Counted from the stretch's first letter, positions 17,901-24,745 are shown. The stretch is DNA of 64,000 bases from Paenibacillus sp. (GCF_031177825.1 NZ_JAPSKE010000009.1:62001-126000), one strand, 5' to 3'. A program made the numbers and translations. The notes: generated by a model from the sequence alone, not told the origin.

Positions 17901-18549
17901 GCGGCGGCACGCCGGCGAGGTCGAGGCCGTAGACGGAGAAGTTGCCGTAAAATGCGCGCAGCTGATCGAAGTAGATCGCCCCGGCGTTTTTATTGTCGGC
18001 CTTCGTCTCGGCGACATAGAGCTGATTGAGTTTGATCGGCGCCGCCATCGCGGCCGGCACCGCCGCGGTGACGAACTTCCACCCTTCCCAATTGAGGCCC
18101 GAGCTCGTCGTGAAATCGACGGCCGTTCTCGTGCCGGAGGCGTCCTGGAGCTGCCCCCGCAGCCAATGATCGTTGCCGTCCCCGTACACCCAAACGCCGA
18201 TGCGCGTCGGCTTGCCCGGCATCGTCCGGCCGGTCGTTCCCGAGGGATCGCGGAAGTTGACGTACGCCGCCGACGTGCCGGCCGTCCCGGTGAAGTCGTA
18301 CGACAGCTTTACCGCGTGAAAGCCGTAATGGATCGTCTCCGGCCGGGAGACGAGATCGAGCCGAACGCCCCTGGCTTGCGCGGCGGACGCGAACAGACCG
18401 GTCGTCTGCTCGAACGACTCGACGACGACCTCGCCCGACGCAACGCTCGCGGAGGCTTCTTCGGCGCCCGCGCCGAACAGTATCGCCTGAGCGCCGAGCA
18501 GCGCGGCGACGGCGGCGGCGATCCCTTTTCGAGAGATGCGATTGAACAT
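14980..18549 (-). CDS. Large secreted family-10-like (GHL10) glycosyl hydrolase with Ig-like repeats
   Basis: Exported protein of 1189 residues. Order: signal peptide (1-35); a galactose-binding-like beta-sandwich (about 40-190, ending AIYFDQLRAFYG); three Big2 Ig-like repeats with the recurring FASSDPxVA motif (about 195-465); a GHL10 barrel (about 470-790) with ELRAAWIATVDNVDWP, FHAWFNPYR and AVHFDDYFYPYP; an FN3 module; one or two Ig-like modules (SADAAGNVEA and SAVDAAGNVG); and a C-terminal helical FIMAH-like domain. It probably cleaves a cell-wall or plant polysaccharide outside the cell. The start is ATG 18549, some 12 bases after GGAAGTGG. A strong cre site lies just upstream. No anchoring motif is seen. 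Confidence 0.87.
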   Translation of the reverse strand: MFNRISRKGIAAAVAALLGAQAILFGAGAEEASASVASGEVVVESFEQTTGLFASAAQARGVRLDLVSRPETIHYGFHAVKLSYDFTGTAGTSAAYVNFRDPSGTTGRTMPGKPTRIGVWVYGDGNDHWLRGQLQDASGTRTAVDFTTSSGLNWEGWKFVTAAVPAAMAAPIKLNQLYVAETKADNKNAGAIYFDQLRAFYGNFSVYGLDLAGVPPLAVGEAAQARAFATYANASAPTPVASGLSFASSDPAVATVDASGVVTAVGVGTAAITARYAGAPEASYAVTVAAESVAPERLEASGPTRLEAGANGEMRAYAVYAGLAEPVAALDGVTFASSDPGVAAIDAAGRVAAVAKGTATLTATYRGASTELALEVTDPVPVLQSIEVAGLRAMIVGSTQQAKVLGTYTWLPAPVDVTADAAFASSDPSVATVGADGTVVARAFGTSRITATFGGKTASHYLVVNEPHEAPKAELRAAWIATVDNVDWPRKGVTDAATQQQDYVELLDELQAAGMNAVIMQIKPTADAFYPSEYGPWSEWLTGQQGKDPGYNPLAFTLEEAHKRNLEFHAWFNPYRISLQDDVTKLVPDHPARLHPEWVVSYGGKLYFDPGIPEAKQFIIDGIMEVVEQYDIDAVHFDDYFYPYPVAGVDFPDQRTYETYGAGFANKADWRRHNVNTFVQEVAEAIKAEKPHVKFGISPFGIWKNKSQDPTGSDTNGLSSYDAIYADSKTWVEQEWIDYITPQIYWYMGYSPAAYDVLVEWWSDLVKGKNVHLYSGQAVYRIGSADPAWQNPDEMPNQVAYNRNYDEVRGSMYFSAKWFGDNPLGFTDRLKNELYREPALVPVMPWLGGAAPQAPAETSATARGGAGVELTWQDGGASAGDEAAYYVVYRFDGAAAGDTSRPEAIVGTARAADGAVQRFTDGTAASGATYTYVVTAVSRLHRESVPSAPATVRNVPDVEAPTTTAVASGEERNGWYVSRVTVTLTAVDNDAGAVRTETSFDDGATWRAYDGPIVLDEDGTHRITYRSADAAGNVEAAKTLAVGIDRTAPTILFEGARSYAIDEFVVVSCVASDTVSGVVYDPCIGAVVSMPALEVGVGTHEATVSAVDAAGNVGTAAATFAVEAPDGAVLARLIETYVSGPGEEGIQNSLIKKAEPGNLEAFANEVRALTGKRLTEEQAAMLLAVAELL

Positions 18550-18584
18550 AGCTTGTAAGTCCACTTCCTTTTCGAATGAGATTA

Positions 18585-18598
18585 TGAATGCGCTTTCA
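18585..18598. promoter_or_regulatory. CcpA cre-like site
   Basis: TGAAAGCGCATTCA (minus strand) matches the cre consensus TGWAANCGNTNWCA at 13 of 14 positions and differs by one base from the perfect palindrome. It lies 36 bp before the GHL10 start, a place where CcpA would block transcription in the presence of glucose. Confidence 0.65.
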
Positions 18599-18794
18599 TA
18601 TAAAACAATTCTTCCCCGCGGCTCCCCGCGTTCGACCATCTCCTCCTTCGACGGATTGCCAAAGCTTGGCTAGACTTCGATCTAAGCGTATAACATTATG
18701 TTTCGCGTTTCAATATGTAATTTGAAATTTTATTTCACAATCTTCCTTGTCATATCTGCTCTCTCTATTCATAGAGATAGAGTACATAGACTTC

Positions 18795-19163
18795 GTGAAA
18801 AACGAGGAGGCGGCGATTATCGACCAGACGGTTTACCGCGAGAAGCTCCGCGCGTACCAGGAAGCGTACGTTTCGACGCTCGACCACGGCGCAGCCGCGC
18901 TCAAGCTGCACGAAGCCGCCGTCGCGGCGATTCGGCAAGCGGCGGAAGCCGCGGATCGGCCGCTGCGGCGCGCGGCTTTCGAGCATCGGGCGCTGCGCGC
19001 GTTGAACGCTTTGTCCGACTGGATTCGCCGGAACGCGATGCTGCCGGGGGCCGACGCCGCGACGTGCGACGCGCTCGTCATGACGTATGCGCGCGCTTCG
19101 CTGCACGTGCACAAGCGGGAATACGACGCTGCGGTCGAAGCGATTCGCGTCGCGATTCGATAG
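18795..19163 (+). CDS. Divergent FliS-like flagellin chaperone
   Basis: Mostly helical protein of about 115-123 residues with FliS-like spacing: YREKLRAYQEAY at the start, then long amphipathic helices ending YDAAVEAIRVAI. FliS binds the flagellin C terminus in the cytoplasm and prevents premature assembly, and a flagellin-like gene follows 11 bp downstream. The start is uncertain: GTG 18795 is the first usual codon but has no RBS, while a perfect GAGGAGG (18804-18810) sits five bases before an in-frame ATT (18816). Similarity to FliS is weak; I rely on helix pattern and context. Confidence 0.5.
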   Translation: MKNEEAAIIDQTVYREKLRAYQEAYVSTLDHGAAALKLHEAAVAAIRQAAEAADRPLRRAAFEHRALRALNALSDWIRRNAMLPGADAATCDALVMTYARASLHVHKREYDAAVEAIRVAIR

Positions 19164-19174
19164 GGGGGTTGCAA

Positions 19175-20005
19175 GTGACGGTTTCGTTCGGGTCCATCCT
19201 GCAAGCGGTGTACAACTATAGTCGGCTGCAATCCGCCAACGATCGTCTGATGGTGCAGCTATCTACGGGGAAACGCATTCCATCGCCCAAAGACGATCCC
19301 TATCTCTATCGACGGATTCACGCCTTCGAAGTAGAAAGCGCTCGATACGAGACGTATTTGAATGCGATCGACGAAGGGTCTGCGGTCGTCTCTCACGTGC
19401 ACGACGCGGTCGGACTACAGCTCGAGACGCTCGAGAACATGCGGGACATCGCGAATAAGGTTTCCGCGGGGGGCCTCAGCTCGAGCGAGCGAAGCGCGCT
19501 GAACGAGCAATACGAGGAGCTGACGGAGCAGCTGAAAGCGATCGCGGAGGGGACCGGGTTCGGGGGGGAGACGTATTTGGACGGCACGTATTCGGCTGCC
19601 GGATCCGGCTACCGCATCGCTACGGGGCCGGGAGGGGAGTATTACGAGCTGACGCTGCCGAATACGACCGCGGGAGACGACGGGCTCGATCTCGAGGATA
19701 CGTCCGTGTCGTCGACGGGCAACGCGAATACGGCGGTGGGGAAGCTGGAGGACGCGATCGAGACGTTGACCGGGCTGCGGCAACGGCTCGGGACCGGCGA
19801 GTTTATTTTGGAGTCGCGCGCCGGCTTAATGGAGAGCAAACAGCGGGAGCTGGACTTATTGGTCGAGAAGTATCAGGCGGTCGACCCCATCCGGCTCGCC
19901 GCGGAGCTCGACCGGAACAAGACGCTGCAGCAATACACGCTCGCAGCGATCGGCGCGTCGCTCGATTCGCGGCAACGCTTGGTGGACTACTTGTTCCCGC
20001 GGTAA
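19175..20005 (+). CDS. Flagellin / FlgL (hook-associated protein 3)-like protein
   Basis: Protein of 276 residues with the two flagellin-type helical ends: an N-terminal region with LQSANDRLMVQLSTGKRI and PKDDPYLYRRI, and a C-terminal coiled coil with ESKQRELDLLVEKYQAVDPIRLAAEL. The shortened variable centre and the SGKRI-like motif suit FlgL or a minimal flagellin exported by the flagellar type III system. It starts at GTG 19175 behind GGGGGG. No other flagellar gene is in the window, so this is an orphan pair with the FliS-like gene. Confidence 0.8.
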   Translation: MTVSFGSILQAVYNYSRLQSANDRLMVQLSTGKRIPSPKDDPYLYRRIHAFEVESARYETYLNAIDEGSAVVSHVHDAVGLQLETLENMRDIANKVSAGGLSSSERSALNEQYEELTEQLKAIAEGTGFGGETYLDGTYSAAGSGYRIATGPGGEYYELTLPNTTAGDDGLDLEDTSVSSTGNANTAVGKLEDAIETLTGLRQRLGTGEFILESRAGLMESKQRELDLLVEKYQAVDPIRLAAELDRNKTLQQYTLAAIGASLDSRQRLVDYLFPR

Positions 20006-20034
20006 CGGGGGGCCCGAGAGAGCAGCGGCGGCAC

Positions 20035-20187
20035 GGTTTAGCGGAAAATTCCGCTTTTAACCGCAGATCTGCGCTTGAACCGCCCGGTTTAGCGGAATAT
20101 TCCGCTTTTAACCGCAGAACTGCGCTTAATCCGCCCGGATTAGCGGAATATTCCGCTTTTAACCGCAGATCTACGCTTAGCCGGCCG
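20035..20187. repeat. Three tandem copies of a 51-bp palindrome-rich repeat
   Basis: Copies begin at 20035, 20086 and 20137 and differ at a few bases. Each holds the palindrome GCGGAATATTCCGC (AAAATT in copy 1), then TTTTAACCG, then a second palindrome, CGCAGATCTGCG or a variant. There are no spacers, so it is not CRISPR. It lies between the flagellin-like gene and the convergent CDF gene. REP-like function is possible. Confidence 0.85.
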
Positions 20188-20223
20188 GGTATGTGGCAAC
20201 CTCCCCGACCAGCGGCAACCGAA

Positions 20224-20265
20224 AACGGCCGCCCGGACGAGGAAAGACCTCGGCGGGCGGCCGTT
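20224..20265 (-). terminator. Terminator of the cation efflux gene
   Basis: AACGGCCGCCCG and CGGGCGGCCGTT form a 12-bp perfect stem with an inner GAGG/CCTC stem, followed by TTTTCGG in the minus direction, 13 bases after the stop at 20279. Confidence 0.75.
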
Positions 20266-20278
20266 GCGCGGCGCAAAC

Positions 20279-21214
20279 TTACGAAACGACCTTCAAGTGC
20301 TGCTTGCCGAATTCGCCGTGATCGTGAAGCAGCGGGTGCTCGATCTGGATCGTTGAGTGGGCGATGCCGTGCTTCGCGGTCAGCATCTCGCTCACGGCGA
20401 GCGTGACGCACATCGGCTGAATGTCCCGCTGCACGAAGACGTGGGCGGTCAGCGAATATTGGTCCGTCGCGATCGTCCAAACGTGCATGTCGTGCACGTT
20501 CTGGACGCCTTCGACCGCCAAGATGTCCTTGCGGATCGTCTCGAGATCGAGATGATCCGGCACCGTGTCCATCAGGACGCGATACGACTCCTTCACGATG
20601 CGCCAGCCGCCCGCCGCGATAATGCCGCCGATCGCCATGCTGACGAGCGGGTCGAACAACGGGATGCCGGTGAAGTAGATGAGCACGGCCGACACGATGA
20701 CGCCGACGGAGCTGAGCAGGTCGCCGATGAAATGCCAGAGCGCGCTCTGCACGTTCAAGTTGTTCTCTTCCTTCATGCTGCGGCTGAGCACGGTCGTCAG
20801 CACGATGTTGACGACGAGGCCGATGGAGGCGATGCCGAGCATCAAGCCGAGGTCGATCGGCTCCGGACGAACGGCGCGCAGCACCCCCTGCACGAAAATC
20901 CCGCCGGCGATCACGACCAGCGCCAGCCCGTTCAAGAACGACGCGATCGTCTCGAAGCGGACGTAGCCGAACGTGTATTTGCCGTTGGGCTTCCGCGTCG
21001 CCATATAGATCGCCGCCATGCTGAGGCCGAGCGCCGCCACGTCGGAAATCATATGCGCCGAATCGGAGAGCAGGGCGAGCGAATTGGAGAGCAGACCGCC
21101 GATCACCTCTACGATCGTAAACGCGAACGTCAGAATCAACGTGATCCAGAGCGTTTTCTTCGTTTTCGTTTGCTCCTTGCGGTGGCTGATATGGTGGTAG
21201 TCCTTTTCGATCAT
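20279..21214 (-). CDS. Cation diffusion facilitator (CzcD-type) metal efflux protein
   Basis: Proton-driven exporter of Zn2+/Co2+/Mn2+-type ions in the cytoplasmic membrane, 311 residues. About six membrane helices occupy residues 20-200. The transport-site motifs SDSAHMISD (helix 2) and WHFIGDLLSS (helix 5) carry the expected His and Asp residues. The C-terminal cytosolic domain has NVHDMHVW and ends with the histidine-rich HPLLHDHGEFGKQH. GGGAGGG precedes ATG 21214. An AT-rich interrupted palindrome just upstream suggests metal-responsive control. Confidence 0.92.
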   Translation of the reverse strand: MIEKDYHHISHRKEQTKTKKTLWITLILTFAFTIVEVIGGLLSNSLALLSDSAHMISDVAALGLSMAAIYMATRKPNGKYTFGYVRFETIASFLNGLALVVIAGGIFVQGVLRAVRPEPIDLGLMLGIASIGLVVNIVLTTVLSRSMKEENNLNVQSALWHFIGDLLSSVGVIVSAVLIYFTGIPLFDPLVSMAIGGIIAAGGWRIVKESYRVLMDTVPDHLDLETIRKDILAVEGVQNVHDMHVWTIATDQYSLTAHVFVQRDIQPMCVTLAVSEMLTAKHGIAHSTIQIEHPLLHDHGEFGKQHLKVVS

Positions 21215-21237
21215 GCCGATCCCTCCCGGTCCGTAGA

Positions 21238-21270
21238 TTATAATAATTCTAATTTAGAACTTATTATAAT
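21238..21270. promoter_or_regulatory. AT-rich interrupted palindrome, probable metal-sensor operator
   Basis: TTATAATAATTCTAA (21238-21252) matches the PerR/Fur-type 7-1-7 pattern TTATAATNATTATAA at 14 of 15 positions. The mirrored TTAGAACTTATTATAA follows with one extra base. It sits 24 bp before the CDF start and includes likely -10 sequences. The regulator (PerR, Fur, Zur or ArsR type) is not encoded here. Confidence 0.5.
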
Positions 21271-21309
21271 CATAATATGCCGAAAAGGGACCGTTGGCAA
21301 GTGAATCTT

Positions 21310-22299
21310 CTATGAATCCCGGGAGTGAGAATCAGCGTCAGCCGTTGCCGAAGACAGCCCGCGGACCATCGCGTACATCGCCGCATGCGTCGGCGCCGCA
21401 AGCCCCTTCGAAGCCGCCGACCGGAGCACCGCGCCCGTGATCGCATCGATCTCGGTTTCCCGTCCGCCGAGCACGTCCTGCAGCATCGACGAGTGGTTGC
21501 CCGCCGTTCGCTCGCACACGCGTAGCACCTGACGCCATTCGGCTTCCGGATCCGTCGCTTCCGCCGCATTCGTCAGCGCCGCGTACGCTTCGTCGAACAG
21601 CGCCCGCATGACGGAGCGGTAATGCGGGGATGCCGCCAGCTCGCCGTTCGTCACGCGCAAGATCGCGGTCAACGGATTGATGACGCCGTTCGTCAGCAGC
21701 TTCCGTCTGACGAACCGTTCGATGTCGGGAACGACGTCCGCTTCGAAGCCCGCCGCTCGAAGAACGTCGCGCGCCGGAAGCGCCTGCCCCATCAGGCTCG
21801 CAGCCGCTGCCTCCGAACCGGCCGCGGCCGCGCTCCCGATCGCCGTCGTCCCCTCGCCGGTGTGGGCGACCGCGTCCGCCGCCGTCTTCTTCGCGCCTTC
21901 GGTCGTCACCGCGACGAAGACGCGCTCCGGCGGCGCTCCGGCGGCCGCGAGCCGTTCGACGTGCCCGACGCCGTTCTGGAACAGCAGCAGCCGCGCCCCG
22001 GCCTTCGCCGCGCCCGCGGCATAAGCCAGCAACGCGTCGTTCCAGTGCGTCTGCTTCGTCGCGAACCATAGCCAGTCCGCATCGGCGGACTCGGAGACCG
22101 CCGCGTCGAAGGCCTCGCAAGACAAGCGCGACCGGCGCTCGGCGCCGTCCGGCTCCAGCACGGATACGCCGTCCCGAGCGACGCGCTCGGCCTGCGCCCG
22201 CGTCCGCGCGATCAGCCGGACCCGAACGCCCGGCACGCACGCCGCTTTGCCGGCCAACAGCAAGCCCAGCGAGCCGCCGCCGACGATATCGATGTTCAT
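21310..22299 (-). CDS. 2-dehydropantoate 2-reductase family protein
   Basis: NADPH-dependent ketopantoate reductase (PanE) family, 329 residues. The N terminus has the nucleotide motif IVGGGSLGLLLAGKAA; the conserved lysine lies in ATKQTHW, followed by FQNGVGH; a C-terminal helical domain has KLLTNGVINPLTAIL. PanE makes pantoate for coenzyme A, but this family also has many paralogues with other 2-keto acids. No pan genes adjoin, so the biosynthetic role is not supported by context. RBS AGGAGGG nine bases before ATG 22299. Confidence 0.85.
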   Translation of the reverse strand: MNIDIVGGGSLGLLLAGKAACVPGVRVRLIARTRAQAERVARDGVSVLEPDGAERRSRLSCEAFDAAVSESADADWLWFATKQTHWNDALLAYAAGAAKAGARLLLFQNGVGHVERLAAAGAPPERVFVAVTTEGAKKTAADAVAHTGEGTTAIGSAAAAGSEAAAASLMGQALPARDVLRAAGFEADVVPDIERFVRRKLLTNGVINPLTAILRVTNGELAASPHYRSVMRALFDEAYAALTNAAEATDPEAEWRQVLRVCERTAGNHSSMLQDVLGGRETEIDAITGAVLRSAASKGLAAPTHAAMYAMVRGLSSATADADSHSRDS

Positions 22300-22372
22300 C
22301 GTTCGATCCCTCCTAGGACGCGGAAACCTTCCCGCGCGACGATTCGTCTGGATAGTATTGGGGGTGTTCGAT

Positions 22373-22915
22373 ATGAAAATATTCCGTCCGCTCTTCCTCC
22401 TCGCCGCCGCGATCCTTACGTTTAGCGCATTCGCCGCCTCGCCGACGCCCGCATCCGCGCTAAGCTGCGCGAGAGTCCTCCCGCTGGAGGAGGAGTTCGC
22501 GCGTGCGGAAGCCGTCTTCCGCGGCGAAGTCGCCGAACGCCGCGACGACGGCCGCGTCGCGCTGCGCGTCGACGCCGTTTGGAAGGGAGAGGATGTCGGT
22601 CAGACCGTCATCGTGCAGCCGAACATGTGGGTCGACTTTCACGAAGACGGGGAATACGTCGTCTTCGCCGAGCCCCATGACGACGCCTGGTTCCCGATCC
22701 TGTGCGGCAATAGCGGCACGGCGAGCGCCTTCGCGCGTCACGCGCTAGGCGAACCGATCGAGACGTTCCCGCCGCCCTCGGAGCCGCCGGAGCCGGCGCT
22801 AACGGGAAAGACGGCCGCGTTCGCCGCGGCCGTCCTTGTCGTCGTCGCCTTCGTATCGTTCGCGGCCGGCGCGCGATGGGGCCGGCGACGACCGCCGGAC
22901 GATGCCGTCAAATAA
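22373..22915 (+). CDS. Secreted TIMP-like protein with C-terminal membrane anchor
   Basis: Protein of 180 residues. A signal peptide (MKIFRPLFLLAAAILTF, cleaving near ASALS) is followed by a cysteine-start domain resembling the TIMP/netrin-like module (SCARVLPLEEEFARAEAVFRGEV), a second cysteine in ILCGNS, a proline-rich spacer, a membrane helix (AAFAAAVLVVVAFVSFAAGA) and a basic tail. It should sit outside, anchored at its C terminus. The same arrangement occurs at 14279-14914. The 3' end overlaps the convergent arginase-like gene by eight bases. No function is known. Confidence 0.72.
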   Translation: MKIFRPLFLLAAAILTFSAFAASPTPASALSCARVLPLEEEFARAEAVFRGEVAERRDDGRVALRVDAVWKGEDVGQTVIVQPNMWVDFHEDGEYVVFAEPHDDAWFPILCGNSGTASAFARHALGEPIETFPPPSEPPEPALTGKTAAFAAAVLVVVAFVSFAAGARWGRRRPPDDAVK

Positions 22916-23810
22916 TGCGCTTGCCGAGCGCCGACATGACGAGCCCGACCGCGAGCCGCGCCGTGCGGCGGTTGTCGTCCTGCGACGGGTTCACTTCGGC
23001 GACGTCCATCGAGGTGATGCGGCCGGTTTCCGCCAGCAGCTCGCAGGCGAAATGCGCCTCCCGATACGACAATCCCCCGGGAATCGGGAAGCCGACGCCG
23101 GGCGCCTCAAGCGGGTCTAGGCTGTCGGCCGAGATGCTGAGATGGACGCCGTCCGTGCCGTTGCCCGCGATGTCCATCGCTTGGGCGATCACCTTTTCGA
23201 TCCCGTGCTTGTCGATATCGTACATCGAAAAGAACGCGATGCCCTCGGAACGGATCACATCCCGCTCCTCCGGCTCGAGATGGCGGACGCTGATCAGCAC
23301 CAGCTTGTCCTTGCTCAGAAGCTTGGCCCCTTCCGCGACGTCGGACAGCTTGAAGCCCGCCTTGCCGAGCGCGATCGCGAGCGGCATGCCGTTCGCGTCG
23401 CCGGTCGGGGAGGAAGTCTCGGTGAGCAAGCCGCCGTAAGCCGTAAAGCAGATGGCGCCCAGGTTCGCGTAGTGCCGCGTCAGTCCGGCGAAGGCGCCGA
23501 TCGAGACGCTCTGATCGCCGCCGAGCACGAGCGGGAAGCTGCCCCCTCGCGCGGCGTCCGTCACGAGATCCGCCACGCGGCTCGACATGCCGCGAACGGC
23601 CGCCTGATGCTTCATCTTCGACGGGGACGGGGACGCCGCGTCCTTCTCCGGCGTCTCGACGGTAAATTCGCCCGTCACGTCGTACCCGAGCGTCTTGATT
23701 TGCCGCAGCAGCCCGGCGACGCGCATGCTCTCCGGTCCCAGCTCCGTTCCCGAACGGCTCGAGCCGAGCCCGAACGGCGCGGCGATGATACTGATTTTTT
23801 TCTGCTCCAT
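22908..23810 (-). CDS. Arginase/ureohydrolase-fold protein lacking metal ligands (pseudo-arginase)
   Basis: Full-length arginase fold (300 residues) with GSSRSGTELGPESMR, LGGDQS, SVRHLEPEE, PGGLSYREA and SMDVAEVNP. The binuclear Mn ligands of true arginases are nearly all replaced: the GGDHS histidine is Gln100; the DAHGD triad is TAYGG (Thr123, Tyr125, Gly127); the first aspartate of the later pair is Ser227, with only Asp229 kept. The second-shell histidine is Asn140. Arginine hydrolysis is therefore unlikely. A binding, regulatory or oligomer-partner role is possible. The start is taken as ATG 23810, ATG 23831 being the alternative. Fold certain, activity doubtful. Confidence 0.85.
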   Translation of the reverse strand: MEQKKISIIAAPFGLGSSRSGTELGPESMRVAGLLRQIKTLGYDVTGEFTVETPEKDAASPSPSKMKHQAAVRGMSSRVADLVTDAARGGSFPLVLGGDQSVSIGAFAGLTRHYANLGAICFTAYGGLLTETSSPTGDANGMPLAIALGKAGFKLSDVAEGAKLLSKDKLVLISVRHLEPEERDVIRSEGIAFFSMYDIDKHGIEKVIAQAMDIAGNGTDGVHLSISADSLDPLEAPGVGFPIPGGLSYREAHFACELLAETGRITSMDVAEVNPSQDDNRRTARLAVGLVMSALGKRII

Positions 23811-23867
23811 ATGTTCGACCCACTTTCGCATCGTTTATTACAGAGTCTACCATAGGAGCATGGGCGT

Positions 23868-24641
23868 TTACACGTTCAAGATATACCTTGCCGCGGACGA
23901 GATTCTGTCGTACGTCGACTTTCGGATGTATTCGGCTTGACGGAGCTGCTGCGGCAGCTCTCGGGCCGTGTAATACGAATGCATGGCGCGCCGCGTCCGA
24001 TTCGTCCGATTCGACGTGCCGCCGTGCCATACGTGCGAATTGAATACGCACACCGTGCCCGCCGGCGCGACGAGCGCAATTTCGTCCGGATGGGAATCCC
24101 GCGGATCGGCCATATAATCGGAAGGCGAACCGCCGAGCTTATGCGTGCCGGGCACGAGGCGAGTCGCGCCGTTGTCCGCCGTGAAGTCGTCGATGAGCCA
24201 GATGGAATTGCACACATGGAACGGTTCGTCGGCCCGCCTCGGCCCCCAGTCCGCGTGCAGCGCCTGCAACCCCTCGCCGGGAACCGCGTCGCGCGCGTTC
24301 AGCGACGACAGCTGGAACGGACGGCCGATCACCCGGCGCACGGCGGCGAGCACCTTCGGATGCACGTACACCGCGTCGAAGACGGACCCCTTGTTGACCA
24401 GATCCGCCAGCCGGCGCGTCCCCTTCTCCTGATGGACCTCCATGCCTGCGTTCGCGCCTTCCCGCTCCATCAATTCCTCGTATTTGTCTCTCAACTCGGC
24501 CAGCGCCGCTTCCGACAGCACGCCCGGAAACACGACGAACCCCCGCTCGTCGATCGACGCCTTCTCCGCTTCGGTCAAAGTATCGTCCGACGCGCCTAAA
24601 GCCGCCAACGCCTCTTCAAACTTGCTATTCTCCTCGTTCAC
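23868..24641 (-). CDS. Phytanoyl-CoA dioxygenase (PhyH) family oxygenase
   Basis: Fe(II)/2-oxoglutarate-dependent oxygenase of 257 residues. The iron-binding facial triad is visible as the HAD motif in LQALHADWGP and a distal histidine in SHVWHGGTS, with a later arginine for 2-oxoglutarate in TRRAMHSYY. It should hydroxylate a small molecule in the cytoplasm; many paenibacilli keep such genes next to AraC regulators. It begins with GTG 24641 behind GGGGGGG. Divergent from the AraC gene at 24765, which probably controls it. Substrate unknown. Confidence 0.85.
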   Translation of the reverse strand: MNEENSKFEEALAALGASDDTLTEAEKASIDERGFVVFPGVLSEAALAELRDKYEELMEREGANAGMEVHQEKGTRRLADLVNKGSVFDAVYVHPKVLAAVRRVIGRPFQLSSLNARDAVPGEGLQALHADWGPRRADEPFHVCNSIWLIDDFTADNGATRLVPGTHKLGGSPSDYMADPRDSHPDEIALVAPAGTVCVFNSHVWHGGTSNRTNRTRRAMHSYYTARELPQQLRQAEYIRKSTYDRISSAARYILNV

Positions 24642-24665
24642 CCGAATCGCCCCCCCGGACTCGAT

Positions 24666-24745
24666 ATGCGCATTGAATTCATGCTCATTGTATGGTACAT
24701 TCCGGGAAACGCGCCATCGGCATTCTTGCCGATAATATGCTCATT
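24666..24745. promoter_or_regulatory. Repeated ATGCKCATT sites between PhyH and AraC genes
   Basis: ATGCGCATT at 24666-24674 and ATGCTCATT at 24681-24689 and 24737-24745, all in one orientation. Direct repeats in a divergent promoter suit binding by the adjacent AraC-family protein. Confidence 0.4.

Noticed and set aside
15250-18558. 1102-codon open frame on the plus strand opposite the GHL10 gene
   Set aside because: Arg/Val/Asp-rich with no domain, typical of the antisense frame of a GC-rich gene; the minus-strand protein has clear domains and a signal peptide.
20035-20187. CRISPR array
   Set aside because: The 51-bp units are contiguous without unique spacers and no cas genes are present.
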